From JAWLDA01 sp041686855 (GTDB taxonomy: Bacteria > Bacillota > Limnochordia > DTU080 > RSA5): a stretch of 64,000 bases of DNA. Positions 1-8,941 of the stretch are shown here, piece by piece (within the stretch, counting starts at the first letter, position 1; every line of letters begins with the position of its first letter). The notes under the pieces were generated by a model. It worked only from the letters and a program-made list of their open reading frames with translations, did not search any database and was not told the origin of the DNA. Made by a program: the position numbers and the translations under genes. Location of the stretch: positions 62,001-126,000 of the forward strand of contig JAWLDA010000012.1 in assembly GCA_041686855.1 (NCBI GenBank), read 5' to 3'.

Positions 1-1
1 C

Positions 2-310
2 AAAGCATTGCAGCGGACCGGTGTCGCCACACTTGACGCCCATGACAGGGTGACCCACTTCGTCGAAAAGCCCTCCACCCCGAAGTCCCATTGGGCTGTA
101 CCCCCCTTTTACATTTTCAAGCGCGGAATCAAGGATTTAATCGATGCGTACCTCTCGAGCGGCAGGAATCCCGATGCGCCAGGCTATTTTCTGGAATGGC
201 TGGTCAAAGAGGCGCCTGTGTACGCGTACCGTTTCCCCGGAAAGCGTTACGACATCGGCGATTTGGAGTCGTACCAGCAGACTCAAGCCGTATTTGAGAG
301 GCGGCACTAA
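2..310 (+). CDS. Sugar nucleotidyltransferase, C-terminal fragment
   Basis: The 5' end is cut off by the window edge; 102 codons are visible. The fragment reads like the C-terminal half of a glucose-1-phosphate nucleotidyltransferase: a FVEKP segment, a PPFYIF strand, and a closing region with YDIGDLESYQQ, the usual end of NTP-sugar transferases. Such enzymes make NDP-sugars for surface polysaccharide. The lipoprotein gene begins 16 bases downstream and an O-antigen ligase follows, which fits an envelope-polysaccharide cluster. The nucleotide specificity cannot be judged because the N-terminal GxGxR loop is outside the window. Confidence 0.8.
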   Translation, partial: KALQRTGVATLDAHDRVTHFVEKPSTPKSHWAVPPFYIFKRGIKDLIDAYLSSGRNPDAPGYFLEWLVKEAPVYAYRFPGKRYDIGDLESYQQTQAVFERRH

Positions 311-326
311 CTTCGTATAGAACGGG

Positions 327-1268
327 GTGAGATGGGTGCGGTCAGGACAGTTGCGCTACCTGATCCTCCTCCAATTGGCACTCGTTGCACTCGTCGTGTC
401 AGGGTGCACCTTGTTGGGCATTGGATTTGGTGGAGGAACCGAGGTCGGGGAGGACGACGGCTCCTGGGTCCCGGGGGCGGTCGTCCTCCGTTTCGCTGTA
501 ATAGGTGACGCGGAGCCCAAACCCGTTCCGATCTTTGACCAGTTTGCGGGCGCCGTCGACGCCATCAACCAATTGACGCTGGAGCGACCGATCGACTTCG
601 TTGGGAGCGTCGGCGATATCGCCCACAAGGGGACTATTGAGCAATACGAAGCAGCTACGGCCGAGATCGAACGGCTCGTGCCGCCGTTTTACGCCATCAT
701 GGGGAACGAGGAGTATGAAGTGGGCGTCTCTCGCTTTCTAGAGTACGCTGAGATGTGGAATGATGAAATCACGAGTCCCCGATACGTGGTGGAACGCGCG
801 GGTGTGATCTTTATCTTTGCCACGCCCGACGTTGACGGGTATGACTTTACGGACGAAGCCATCGACTGGTTGCGCGATCAAATTGAGACGTACGAGAGCT
901 TCCCCGTAGTGCTCTTCACACACACGCCAATGACAGGCGTCTTTCCCGTAAACGTAAACCGAATCATTCATCACCCGGGCTTTCAAGAGATTCTCGCTTA
1001 CGAGAATGTGGTCGCTCACTTCTCGGGGCACCTGCACTTTAACCTCGACCACGTCACACACTACGTGCAGCAAGAGGGTGTGCACCACGTGCACGTGCCG
1101 GGCATCGAGCGGACCAAGAGACCTAATGACGTGCACGTCCCGCGCTTTCGGGTCGTCACACTTTACGATAACGGCGCTGCGGAGGTCGAGACGTACAACG
1201 TGGATGATGGGGCGTTTGAGCCCGAGCACCGAAGTCGCTTTATGTTACGGATGACGCCGGCCAAATAG
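327..1268 (+). CDS. Lipoprotein metallophosphoesterase (calcineurin-like)
   Basis: The 313-residue protein starts with a hydrophobic segment ending in a lipobox (VVSGC, Cys about 27), so it is probably a lipid-anchored envelope protein. Metallophosphoesterase motifs follow in order: GDAE, GSVGDIAHKG, MGNEEY in place of the usual GNHE, FTHTPM and GHLHFN. The metal-binding set is mostly present, but the GNH histidine is replaced by Glu, so the substrate or activity may differ from classical members. A second GTG lies three codons after the chosen GTG. Substrate unknown; it sits between a sugar nucleotidyltransferase and an O-antigen ligase. Confidence 0.8.
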   Translation: MRWVRSGQLRYLILLQLALVALVVSGCTLLGIGFGGGTEVGEDDGSWVPGAVVLRFAVIGDAEPKPVPIFDQFAGAVDAINQLTLERPIDFVGSVGDIAHKGTIEQYEAATAEIERLVPPFYAIMGNEEYEVGVSRFLEYAEMWNDEITSPRYVVERAGVIFIFATPDVDGYDFTDEAIDWLRDQIETYESFPVVLFTHTPMTGVFPVNVNRIIHHPGFQEILAYENVVAHFSGHLHFNLDHVTHYVQQEGVHHVHVPGIERTKRPNDVHVPRFRVVTLYDNGAAEVETYNVDDGAFEPEHRSRFMLRMTPAK

Positions 1269-1310
1269 GCGGTTGGTTGCGTGCACGATGGTAAGAAAGG
1301 AGGGAGAACG

Positions 1311-2531
1311 ATGGTGGAGCGAGTGAATGAAGCATCAGAGCACGGTCGGTTTGCCAAGGCGCTTTTCGGCGTTGGTACTGGGCTGATGGTTGTAGGCTTA
1401 CCACTGGGAAACATCACCATCGGTCTCCTCCTCGCGGCTCTTGGACTCGCCTTCGATTGGGAAGGACGGGCGTTTTTCCGTGGCCTCATGGCGTGGACGC
1501 CTTTCCGGTGGCGATGGAGACTGAGCCACGTCCTTTGGACCGGTGTTGTCACTGTGGTCATCTCGGGCGCTTTGAGTCCGCGTCCTCTTCAAGCTATCGC
1601 TGCAGGCTTAGCTTATCTATTGTACATTTGGCTTGGGTTTTTTGTCGGATCAGGCATCTTCTCATTCGTGCGGCGGACTCCTGACGCGGCCCGATGGGTG
1701 GGAGGCATTGGCGTGGGGATCACCCTTATTATGGGCCTCCGCGCGACGTGGATGTATTTGATTGGGGATCCTGGTCGCCGCGTCCTCACCTTACTCTTGC
1801 CACCGAATGAATCCGGGAGTATGTGGATGTTGGCAATCGTGTTGTCGGCAGTGTACTCGATTGCAGTGGGCGTTCGTCCATGGGTGTGGTTCGGCAGGAG
1901 TGGAGTGCTCACGGGCATCGCAGGCTTGTCTCTTACAATGTCTCGTGGCAGCCTAATAGGTACAGCTGTCATGGGGCTTTTTGCAGTACTTCGCCCCAAA
2001 ACGTTGCGCCTGCTGCTGCTCGTCGCGATCGCGGCGCTCCTCGCGCTGTCGCTTTCGACGTCCCTAGTCACTTCATCTGTTGAGGACTTACTCAATCATC
2101 CGTCCAACATTGATCGTGTGCTGGCTTGGCGGGTGGCGCCCGCAATGATCGCCGATCATCCGATCGTTGGGATTGGGGTGGGGGAGTATTCACGGGTGTA
2201 CCCGGAGTACCGACTCCCTGAGACGGAGAAAGACCTGACCCATGCCCACAACTATATCGTTCATGTCCTTGTTGAACTGGGGATTGTCGGTTCGTTTCCC
2301 CTTCTGCTCGTGCTCTTTCTGGTTGGCACGTATGCGCTCCGGCTCTGGGCACAAGGCACCGGCGCCGCACGCGTGTTGGGCATCGGATGGATGGGTCTGC
2401 TGGCTCGTGAGCAGTTTGACGTGACGAATCTGTCAGCCGACGTCGCGACGGGGTTTTGGATCGTCGGCGCTCTCGTCCTCCTACTTCAACTCGATCAGGC
2501 ACGTCACACGCCCAACTCTGCTGGCAATTAA
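1311..2531 (+). CDS. O-antigen ligase / polymerase-like membrane protein
   Basis: A 406-residue polytopic membrane protein with about ten hydrophobic segments. The hallmark of the O-antigen ligase (Wzy_C/WaaL) family is a large loop with an SRG motif (LTMSRGSLIG) followed by a segment ending in HAHNYIVHVLVELG, where the H-x3-H-type motif transfers or polymerises glycan. The start at 1311 is preceded by AAGGAGGG at 1297-1304; an in-frame GTG at 1281 has no comparable site. It ends 16 bases before a convergent lipoprotein gene. Whether it acts as ligase or polymerase cannot be told from sequence. Confidence 0.8.
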   Translation: MVERVNEASEHGRFAKALFGVGTGLMVVGLPLGNITIGLLLAALGLAFDWEGRAFFRGLMAWTPFRWRWRLSHVLWTGVVTVVISGALSPRPLQAIAAGLAYLLYIWLGFFVGSGIFSFVRRTPDAARWVGGIGVGITLIMGLRATWMYLIGDPGRRVLTLLLPPNESGSMWMLAIVLSAVYSIAVGVRPWVWFGRSGVLTGIAGLSLTMSRGSLIGTAVMGLFAVLRPKTLRLLLLVAIAALLALSLSTSLVTSSVEDLLNHPSNIDRVLAWRVAPAMIADHPIVGIGVGEYSRVYPEYRLPETEKDLTHAHNYIVHVLVELGIVGSFPLLLVLFLVGTYALRLWAQGTGAARVLGIGWMGLLAREQFDVTNLSADVATGFWIVGALVLLLQLDQARHTPNSAGN

Positions 2532-2547
2532 TCCTGCAAACGCTGAA

Positions 2548-3075
2548 TCACTTTAGCATGGAGTACCCAACGCTAAACTTCCAGTCTACGTCGTTGGTCA
2601 TCACGATCCGGACTCGCCAGCGGCGAGGGACCGCTACAGGTTGCACTAGGAGGTGCCCCTTTTTAGTCACATCTTGAGCCTCTGGGTAGTACATGAGCAT
2701 AAAGTGAGGGTAGTTTCCTAGGTTTGATCGCTCGTTGATTCTAAGGAAGTTTTGGTCGTTTAACCGCTGATACGCGCCATCCTGCCAAGGAGAGCCACCT
2801 TCAGCCGGGTTGGCTACATCGAGGAAGAAGATTAACTCAGACGATTCCTTGGGTTGCTCGTGAATCGTCAGATGTATAAGAACTCCCGTGTGACACCCAT
2901 TCCATTGCCAGCGGGACGTCTTTACGTTGCGATAGGCGCTGGACTGAATGAGGGTCCCATCCGGTGTCTCGCACCCGTTGGTCGAAGGGTTGTTCGCCGG
3001 ACTCTTCCAGGAGCTTCGCGTGCAGGCTGTGAGTACAATGGCAACGATCAGCGAAATTAACGCAACGCGACGCAA
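2548..3075 (-). CDS. Predicted lipoprotein, unknown function
   Basis: A 175-residue protein with a short basic N-terminus, a hydrophobic stretch and a lipobox VLTAC (Cys 18), so export and lipid anchoring are likely. The mature part is mostly polar and probably beta-rich, with two cysteines (in TNGCETPDG and WNGCHTG) that could form a disulfide. I do not recognise a family. It is convergent with the O-antigen ligase gene, separated by 16 bases, and divergent from the epimerase gene, with about 220 bases between the two starts. Confidence 0.6.
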   Translation of the reverse strand: MRRVALISLIVAIVLTACTRSSWKSPANNPSTNGCETPDGTLIQSSAYRNVKTSRWQWNGCHTGVLIHLTIHEQPKESSELIFFLDVANPAEGGSPWQDGAYQRLNDQNFLRINERSNLGNYPHFMLMYYPEAQDVTKKGHLLVQPVAVPRRWRVRIVMTNDVDWKFSVGYSMLK

Positions 3076-3296
3076 AATAACGTTCGCCCTCTCCCGACCG
3101 AGTTCCCCGATTCTCGCTTCGACATGCCTGTACCATTGCCTCTTTCGATTGCCAAGATTAACTATTCCCTTCGAATTGTCGTCGCAGGCGTTTCACAAGG
3201 CCCTGACGTATTTGTCCTCTAGGGGCCCGGCATTGTTGGCGATTGAAAACAAACCGCCGATGCCACGTGCCTGGGGGCGTCGGAGGAGGAGAAACC

Positions 3297-4259
3297 ATGG
3301 ATTATCTGGTGACAGGCGGGGCCGGTTTCATTGGCTCCAATTTAGTAGAAGCGATTGTTGAGCGCGGCCATTCGGTGCGCGTCTTTGATAACGGGGCGAC
3401 GGGTAAGTTGGAGAATTTGGCGGCGGTGCGGGACCGCATCGAGTTCGTTGAGGGCGACTTATCCGATCCTAAGGCGCTGGCGCGGGCGTGTGTCGGAGTC
3501 GAACGCGTCCTCCATCAAGCGGCGCTGGCCTCGGTCCCGGGTTCTATTGAGGACCCGATGACGTATCACGAGAAGAACGAGACCGGGACGCTAAACCTCC
3601 TCGTCGCGGCGCGGGATGCAGGGGTGAAGCGCGTCGTCATCGCCTCGTCGGCCTCGATCTACGGGGATTCACCCGAATCGCCCAAAGTGGAGAGCATGAT
3701 CCCACAGCCGAAGTCGCCGTACGCCGTCAACAAATTGACGTGTGAGCATTACGCCAAAGTCTTTTGGGAGATCTACCAACTGGAGACGGTCTGTCTGCGC
3801 TACTTTAATGTGTACGGGCCACGCCAGGATCCTGCTTCTCAATATTCGTCAGTGATTCCCAAATTCGTGACGATGATGCTCGCCGGCGAGACGCCGACCA
3901 TCTTTGGCGATGGCGAGCAGAGTCGTGATTTTGTCTACATTAAGGACGTCATCCAGGCGAATCTGAAAGCGGCCAACGTACCCGGGGCGGCCGGCTCCGT
4001 CGTCAACGTGGCGAGCAGCAAGCGGTACACTCTAAACGATCTCGTGCGCATTATTAATGAGATCCTCGGAACGAAGATCGAGCCGGTGTATGCAGAGGAA
4101 CGGGCTGGGGACGTAAAACACTCCCACGCTGACATCTCCCGAGCGCGCCAGGTCCTCGGTTTCGAGCCTGAGTGGAGCTTTGAAGAGGGGCTGCGTGAGA
4201 CGGTGGAGTGGTATCGCAACGTAGGCAACGCGAAGCACAATGCGCCGCTAGCCAGGTGA
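3297..4259 (+). CDS. NAD-dependent sugar epimerase (GalE/WbpP-like)
   Basis: An extended short-chain dehydrogenase/reductase of 320 residues. It has the NAD-binding GGAGFIG at residues 7-13, SSASIYGD, the catalytic YAVNK (Y-x3-K), and NVYGPRQDP typical of UDP-hexose 4-epimerases. Probable role: interconversion of UDP-glucose/galactose or the N-acetyl forms for surface polysaccharide. The start is fixed by CGGAGGAGGA ending 6 bases before the ATG; an earlier in-frame start at 3243 lacks a site and would add a non-homologous leader. UDP-GlcNAc 4-epimerase is as likely as UDP-Glc 4-epimerase. Confidence 0.9.
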   Translation: MDYLVTGGAGFIGSNLVEAIVERGHSVRVFDNGATGKLENLAAVRDRIEFVEGDLSDPKALARACVGVERVLHQAALASVPGSIEDPMTYHEKNETGTLNLLVAARDAGVKRVVIASSASIYGDSPESPKVESMIPQPKSPYAVNKLTCEHYAKVFWEIYQLETVCLRYFNVYGPRQDPASQYSSVIPKFVTMMLAGETPTIFGDGEQSRDFVYIKDVIQANLKAANVPGAAGSVVNVASSKRYTLNDLVRIINEILGTKIEPVYAEERAGDVKHSHADISRARQVLGFEPEWSFEEGLRETVEWYRNVGNAKHNAPLAR

Positions 4260-4443
4260 CCTCTGAGCATTCTCGAGTAATACGCTGCGTGCACTCATAA
4301 ATTGACGTATTTGATAGAAAATTAACAAGTGCCACAGTAAACTATGGCCATATTGGCGCCCAACCGTTCCCCGACGAGTTGCTGAAACGGTATTTCGTGA
4401 TACGTTCGTGATTGAACGGAGTGTTCACGAAGGGGAGCATCGT

Positions 4444-5178
4444 GTGGCAACGCCTACTTCATACGACAAGAGTGTGCGCAGCCTCCTCCTACAACACTAT
4501 CCTCATCTCCGACCGGCAGAGAAGAAAGTCGCCGCTTTCCTCCTTCATCATGCCCACTCGGGATCGGAGCTCTCCCTCGAACAGCTTGCCACGTGCTCCG
4601 GAGCCAGTCGATCGGCTGTTGTCCGCATGTGCCAGGCGCTGGGCCTCAAAGGCTTTCGTTCTTTTCAGCTCATGTGGGCCAAGGAGGCTCCTCTGAGAAG
4701 CACAGGCACTGAAACGACAAGCACAAGCGCTGAGACGACCCTCGTCCCAAACAAACCGCCCATATTTGAACCTATTCTCAACGAGTTCTTTAAAACCGAG
4801 GAGATCCTGGATCGCCACGCGATGGAGCGTGCGGCTCAAACGATCCTTGCAAGCCAACATCTCGCCATCTGTGGCAACGCGGGACTCAGCATCGCGGCGC
4901 AACTCGCTAACCTTTGGTTTAGAGGGTTGGTTCCCGCGCTGCGCCCGGCGACGCAGCGGTACTTTCAAGAGCGCGCTGCCGATAATCCCTCGATTGAAGT
5001 GTTCCTCAACTACTTCCTCAACGACGCGACAGCGTACATGCGGCCGATGGGATGGAGTCCGGCCGGAACGATTATTCAACAATGGATGATTCGTGCGATT
5101 CGAGACCGAGAGATCAGCATAGAGGAAGCCCTGGTGCAGGCCGACCGGGCCGTCAACGTGGAGCTGTCACGACCGTAG
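4444..5178 (+). pseudogene. Chimeric ORF: RpiR-type regulator joined to a solute-binding protein end
   Basis: The 244-residue frame begins as a MurR/RpiR regulator: an N-terminal HTH with AEKKVAAFLL, a GASRSAVVRMCQALGLKGF recognition region, then the start of a SIS sugar-phosphate domain (HLAICGNAGLSIAAQLANLW). At about residue 172 the SIS fold breaks off. The rest (NPSIEVFLNYF, GWSPAGTIIQQWMI, SIEEALVQADRAVN) is the typical C-terminus of a family 1 sugar ABC solute-binding protein. The simplest reading is an in-frame deletion that fused two neighbouring genes. GTG at 4444 has AAGGGGAG six bases upstream. It may still be expressed and bind DNA, but SIS ligand sensing is probably lost. Confidence 0.75.
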
Positions 5179-5206
5179 TTTTTGGAAACGTTGACTGGGG
5201 TCGCCA

Positions 5207-5262
5207 TGTGAACGGAAGGTTGCCGTGTGAATGGAAGGTTGCCGGGTGACGGAACGCTGCCG
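5207..5262. repeat. Three tandem copies of a 19-bp unit
   Basis: Two near-identical 19-base units (5207-5225, 5226-5244; consensus TGTGAAYGGAAGGTTGCCG) are followed by a degenerate third copy. They lie just downstream of the chimeric RpiR/solute-binding gene. No coding role is visible. Confidence 0.7.
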
Positions 5263-5313
5263 TCGTAGGGACGGTGGGCTCCGTTCCCCGGCAACGACTC
5301 GATGGTGGAGTCA

Positions 5314-5487
5314 TTACAACGCGATTCCCCACATGGCGATAGTCAGTTTGATGGGAACAGGCAGGACGAGTGCGCTCACGGCCCAGGTTGCGAAGTCGAG
5401 CGCCAACGTGAGAGCCAGAGGTAATGCTAGAATGGGCGCCCACCGAATCGTCCGCTCGATCGCGATGACGGCGTGTCTCCTGTTCAT
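5314..5487 (-). CDS. Small membrane protein
   Basis: A 57-residue protein with two hydrophobic segments (around WAPILALPLALTLALDF and VLPVPIKLTIAMWGIAL). The ATG at 5487 is preceded on this strand by AAGGAGG (5498-5504 on the plus-strand scale), a strong ribosome site that supports the gene and rules out the earlier in-frame start. Family unknown. It has no co-directional neighbour nearby. Confidence 0.5.
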   Translation of the reverse strand: MNRRHAVIAIERTIRWAPILALPLALTLALDFATWAVSALVLPVPIKLTIAMWGIAL

Positions 5488-5863
5488 ATACCTCTGGCCT
5501 CCTTCAAGCGAATTCGCCCCTATGATTCCCAGACGCACACTTTTAGCCTCTTGTTTTTAGCCTCTTATGATGATGAGTGGTCCAAACCAGACTCATGCTC
5601 ATAATTATTGGGATGAAAGTTCTGAAAATACCATCTCCTTCTTGAACGTCTCGAGAACTACCTTCTTGAGAAAGAGCGGGCTGTTGGGTCGAAATGGCTA
5701 ACGCCCTGCGCTCGGTGGTGAATCTTGAAAGCGATCCGCGGTCGGCGTTAGCCGTGACCCAGGAGTTTGCCAGGGGGCGGGTTAAAGAGTACATTGAGCG
5801 GGGACGAAGGAGTTGTCATCCGCTGTTGTTTCGAAGGTGCCGACTTGGGGGAGGGCTGCGTGC
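5488..5863. other. Intergenic stretch with possible gene remnants
   Basis: No intact gene. On the plus strand two short, protein-like pieces lie in different frames: about 5640-5725 (LERLENYLLEKERAVGSKW) and 5694-5810 (DPRSALAVTQEFARG, RVKEYIERG). They could be the decayed end of a gene lost in the same deletion that made the upstream chimera. I could not assign either piece to a family. Confidence 0.3.
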
Positions 5864-7360
5864 GTGCGAGTTGCTGTTGCACAGTTTTTTCATGAAACCA
5901 ATACGTTCGGTGCGAACACAACCACATTGGATCACTTTCGGCGTTACGATTACTTGGTAGGGGAGGCCCTGATCGAGCGATACGCCAACACCCGGCACTA
6001 CCTGGGAGGCATCCTTGCCACGCTTAAGGAGCGCGGGGATCTTCCGATTCCACTCCTTTCGGCCTCCATGACGCCCTCAGGTCTCATTGAGAAGTCAGCG
6101 TTTGATCACATCTTAGCTGATCTGTTGGAGCGCCTCGGCAATGAGCGTCTTCGAATCGACGGCGTCTGCCTTGCACTGCACGGGGCCGCCGTCGTCGAAG
6201 GGGTCGATGATCCGGAAGGTTACCTACTCCAGCGTGTCAGGGAGATCGTCGGGTCGGACGTTCCGATCGTCGCCACCCTGGATCTCCACGGCAACGTGAC
6301 GGACGCCATGGCCGCGTTTGCTGATGGGCTGTTTGGCGTTCACTATTACCCCCACACCGATCAGTTCGAGCGTGGGGAGGAAGCCGTTTCGGCGCTACAC
6401 CGCATCTATCGGGGGGAGATCCATCCGGTCATCGTGCGGACAGGGTTAGGGATGACCGTGCCGTCGTCCAAGCAGTACTCCCACGCCGTTCCGGCGAGCG
6501 CGATCAATCAGCTTGCACGTGAGTATGAGGAGCGATCGAAGGTGATTGATTGTACGGTGTTCTGGGGGTTCGGTTACGCTGACGTTCCGCACATGGGTGT
6601 CTCTGTCTTGGTCACCACGGATGGAGACACTCAGCTCGGGACGGAGATAGGTCGAGCACTGTGCGAGGAGATCTGGTCTCGCCGTGAGTTATTGAGGAAC
6701 GATGATTTGTCCCCACGGGAAGCGGTGGCACTTGCGCTCTCGGAGCCACGCGGTCCGGTGGTCATCTCGGAAGGGTCGGACAACCCAGGGGCAGGTAGCG
6801 CCGGCGACGCAACCTCTCTGCTAGCTGCGATGCTGGAAGCGAATGTGGCTCAAGCGGGTCCCTCCTGCTTCGGCTTCATCGCCGATCCAGAGGTTGTCGC
6901 TGCAGCGCACACGTTGGGAGTCGGCGGGCAATTTGAAACGCTCTTGGGGGGTAAGACGGACTGCCGTCACGGCGATCCGCTCGCAGTAAGAGCCCGGGTG
7001 AAGGTGCTTTCGGATGGCCAATTCCGTTTGACGAGCAAGATGGGAACCGGCATCCCCATGAATCTAGGGCGCATGGCTAGACTTGAAATCAACGGGATCG
7101 ATGTTCTCGTGTCGGAAGAGCGAGAGCAGGTCTTTGACGAGGAAGTGTTCCGGTTACACGGGATCGAGCCGAGCCGTTACCGCATCGTTGGATTGAAGTC
7201 AAACCTACATTTCCGCGCCGCCTTCGATCTGATCGCTACACGAATCATTCACGCATCCGGGGAAGGGATCTCTAGATCGGACATAGCGGAACTCCCGTTT
7301 CGTCGTATCCAAAGGCCGCTATGGCCGCTGGACGAACCGACGAAAATCCCACTTCGCTAA
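5864..7360 (+). CDS. M81 family metallopeptidase (MlrC-like)
   Basis: A 498-residue member of the microcystinase C-like family. The N-terminus reads VRVAVAQFFHETNTFG, the family hallmark, followed by LALHGAA, LDLHGNVT and GVHYYPHTDQFERG, which carry likely zinc ligands. ISEGSDNPGAGSAGD and GKTDCRHGD in the second half are typical of the DUF1485/MlrC C-terminal domain. GTG 5864 is chosen because GGGGGAGGG lies eight bases upstream and the family begins at this point. Relatives often sit in catabolic clusters and may cleave peptides or amide-linked compounds. The real substrate is unknown. Confidence 0.85.
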   Translation: MRVAVAQFFHETNTFGANTTTLDHFRRYDYLVGEALIERYANTRHYLGGILATLKERGDLPIPLLSASMTPSGLIEKSAFDHILADLLERLGNERLRIDGVCLALHGAAVVEGVDDPEGYLLQRVREIVGSDVPIVATLDLHGNVTDAMAAFADGLFGVHYYPHTDQFERGEEAVSALHRIYRGEIHPVIVRTGLGMTVPSSKQYSHAVPASAINQLAREYEERSKVIDCTVFWGFGYADVPHMGVSVLVTTDGDTQLGTEIGRALCEEIWSRRELLRNDDLSPREAVALALSEPRGPVVISEGSDNPGAGSAGDATSLLAAMLEANVAQAGPSCFGFIADPEVVAAAHTLGVGGQFETLLGGKTDCRHGDPLAVRARVKVLSDGQFRLTSKMGTGIPMNLGRMARLEINGIDVLVSEEREQVFDEEVFRLHGIEPSRYRIVGLKSNLHFRAAFDLIATRIIHASGEGISRSDIAELPFRRIQRPLWPLDEPTKIPLR

Positions 7361-7602
7361 GGAGCTCCCACTCGGCTAAAGAGCGCACACTCCGCTAACG
7401 AACGGCCCGCTCCGCTAACGGGCTCCCACGCCTAAGGCGACTTTGGCGCCGAAGGCGAACGGCCAAAGCAGGCCTCGTCACGGTTTCCTCGAATCTCTTT
7501 CTTCGAATTTCCTCGATGTGACGGAAGTGTTACACATTGCCAACGGTCCTCAGCGGCGAGGTGATCGCGGCCTCGGTGAGTGGGCGATTCGAAGGCGAAG
7601 GG
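7361..7602. other. Intergenic with short degenerate repeats
   Basis: About 240 bases without a gene. 7361-7435 holds several degenerate copies of an ACTCCGCTAACG-like word. The remainder is leader sequence of the next gene; an upstream in-frame TTG at 7537 exists but has no ribosome site. Confidence 0.4.
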
Positions 7603-8940
7603 ATGGCTAAGCGTATGAGGCGTATGAGGCGTATGAGGCGTATGAGGCGTGTGGGGCGTATGGGGGATATGGGGCGGATCTGGCGCATGGGACGGATCGG
7701 AGCAATGCGACACGGTGTGATGGCCTTTGTGCTTTGGCTGGTGTGCATTTCGGTGGGGGCCTTGCCTGCGGCCGCCTATACAGGTGACGCCTCGAGCTCC
7801 GACTCCGACGTGGGCTCCCGCTCTGGCGCTGCCGTGGATTTCACGGTGAACCGGGGGGAGCTTGACGCCACGATCAGCGTGCAGACGCAGCTCCCGGTCG
7901 GGGAGCGGGCGGTCGAGCTCCAGGTGGCCCATGGATTCTCCGGAAAGCTGGAGTCGCCGGACACCTTTTCGGGCGAGTTGCAACGCCTCTATGTGGGGGC
8001 GCCCTTGCAGGTCTTTGGCACACCGATTGACATCGGTATCGGGAAAACGGCGCACCGGCTCGGACGGGGTCGCCTTGAGACGCTGCTCTCGTCCGGCGCA
8101 CTGCCGGGGTACCCGTCGCTTGCATATCGAGTGCACGGTGATCGGTACGAATACACCAAGGTGCTCGGCGATCTCGACTACAACGAGGGATACCGCCGCG
8201 TCGGCGTTCACTACCTTGATTACGAGCTCACCCCGTCGTTGAACATCGGGGCCGGGGAGATCTACGTCCGTTCGCAGCCGTTTGCGGGGGACATCTTTTA
8301 CGACGTGTTGCCCGTGGTGCCGTTCTACTTTCACAAGTACCTGCCTGGGGTGAAGAGCGGCCCGGGGAACAACCTGATCTACGGCGATGCGGAGCTGCGC
8401 ACCGAGCAGGGGACGTTCTATGGGGAGCTCCTCGTCAACGAGTTCCCGGCCCTTTTGGGAATGACGAGCAACCCGCCGCTCTACAGCCTCTTGTTAGGTG
8501 CGGAACTGGGACCGTTCGCCGTAGAGTACGCTCGCCTCACCAACTACGCTTACAGCAACGGGGACGCAAAGAGTGTCTACGCCTACCGGGGCAGAGGGCT
8601 CGGCCACTCCCTTGAGACAGACGGCGACATCTTTGACGTGCGCTGGCGACATGCTCTTGCTTCCAATCTCAAACTCACTTTGGGCGGAATGGTGAAGCGG
8701 CAGGGTGAGGGAGAGGTGGACGATTGGTTCGCTTCCCGTGCGGAGCAAGAGGCGAACGCCTTCCTCTCCGGCACGCCGGAGCGCACCGTGGCGGCCGTCG
8801 CCGGCGTCGAGTATTCGCAAGAGCGCTGGGACGTCCACTTCGAGATCAAGGCGGGGCCGGTGCAGAATGAAGACCACGTCGCCGGAGCGAGCGGCTTCTT
8901 TTACGAGCTGCGATACGGTCTCGCACTGAAGGCGTTCTAG
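7603..8940 (+). CDS. Wzi-like outer-membrane beta-barrel protein
   Basis: A 445-residue exported protein. The N-terminal hydrophobic segment VMAFVLWLVCISVGALPAAA ends in a signal-peptidase-like AAA. The mature part is built of alternating strands with aromatic girdles and resembles the capsule-assembly Wzi family: an LGRGRLETLLSS-type region, DIFYDVLPVVPFYFHKY, and GTFYGELLVNEFP. Wzi is an outer-membrane lectin that helps attach capsule. The predicted N-terminus is odd: a run of Arg-Met repeats from a 9-bp DNA repeat precedes the signal peptide, so translation may really begin at a later ATG (MRHGVMAF). The downstream YdcF-like gene starts one base after the stop. Confidence 0.65.
   Translation: MAKRMRRMRRMRRMRRVGRMGDMGRIWRMGRIGAMRHGVMAFVLWLVCISVGALPAAAYTGDASSSDSDVGSRSGAAVDFTVNRGELDATISVQTQLPVGERAVELQVAHGFSGKLESPDTFSGELQRLYVGAPLQVFGTPIDIGIGKTAHRLGRGRLETLLSSGALPGYPSLAYRVHGDRYEYTKVLGDLDYNEGYRRVGVHYLDYELTPSLNIGAGEIYVRSQPFAGDIFYDVLPVVPFYFHKYLPGVKSGPGNNLIYGDAELRTEQGTFYGELLVNEFPALLGMTSNPPLYSLLLGAELGPFAVEYARLTNYAYSNGDAKSVYAYRGRGLGHSLETDGDIFDVRWRHALASNLKLTLGGMVKRQGEGEVDDWFASRAEQEANAFLSGTPERTVAAVAGVEYSQERWDVHFEIKAGPVQNEDHVAGASGFFYELRYGLALKAF
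7612..7700 (+). repeat. 9-bp tandem repeat (CGTATGAGG) in the coding leader
   Basis: Four perfect copies at 7612-7647 are followed by five or more decayed copies (CGTGTGGGG, CGTATGGGG and so on). They encode Arg-Met-Arg tracts ahead of the signal peptide of the Wzi-like protein. The unit is a multiple of three, so copy-number change would keep the frame. Confidence 0.9.
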
Positions 8941-8941
8941 C

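Noticed and set aside
4261..4407. Promoter for the RpiR chimera (TTGACG near 4302)
   Set aside because: A -35-like word is present but no -10 box at proper spacing could be defended.
5543..5794. 83-codon minus-strand frame
   Set aside because: No ribosome site and composition unlike the real genes.
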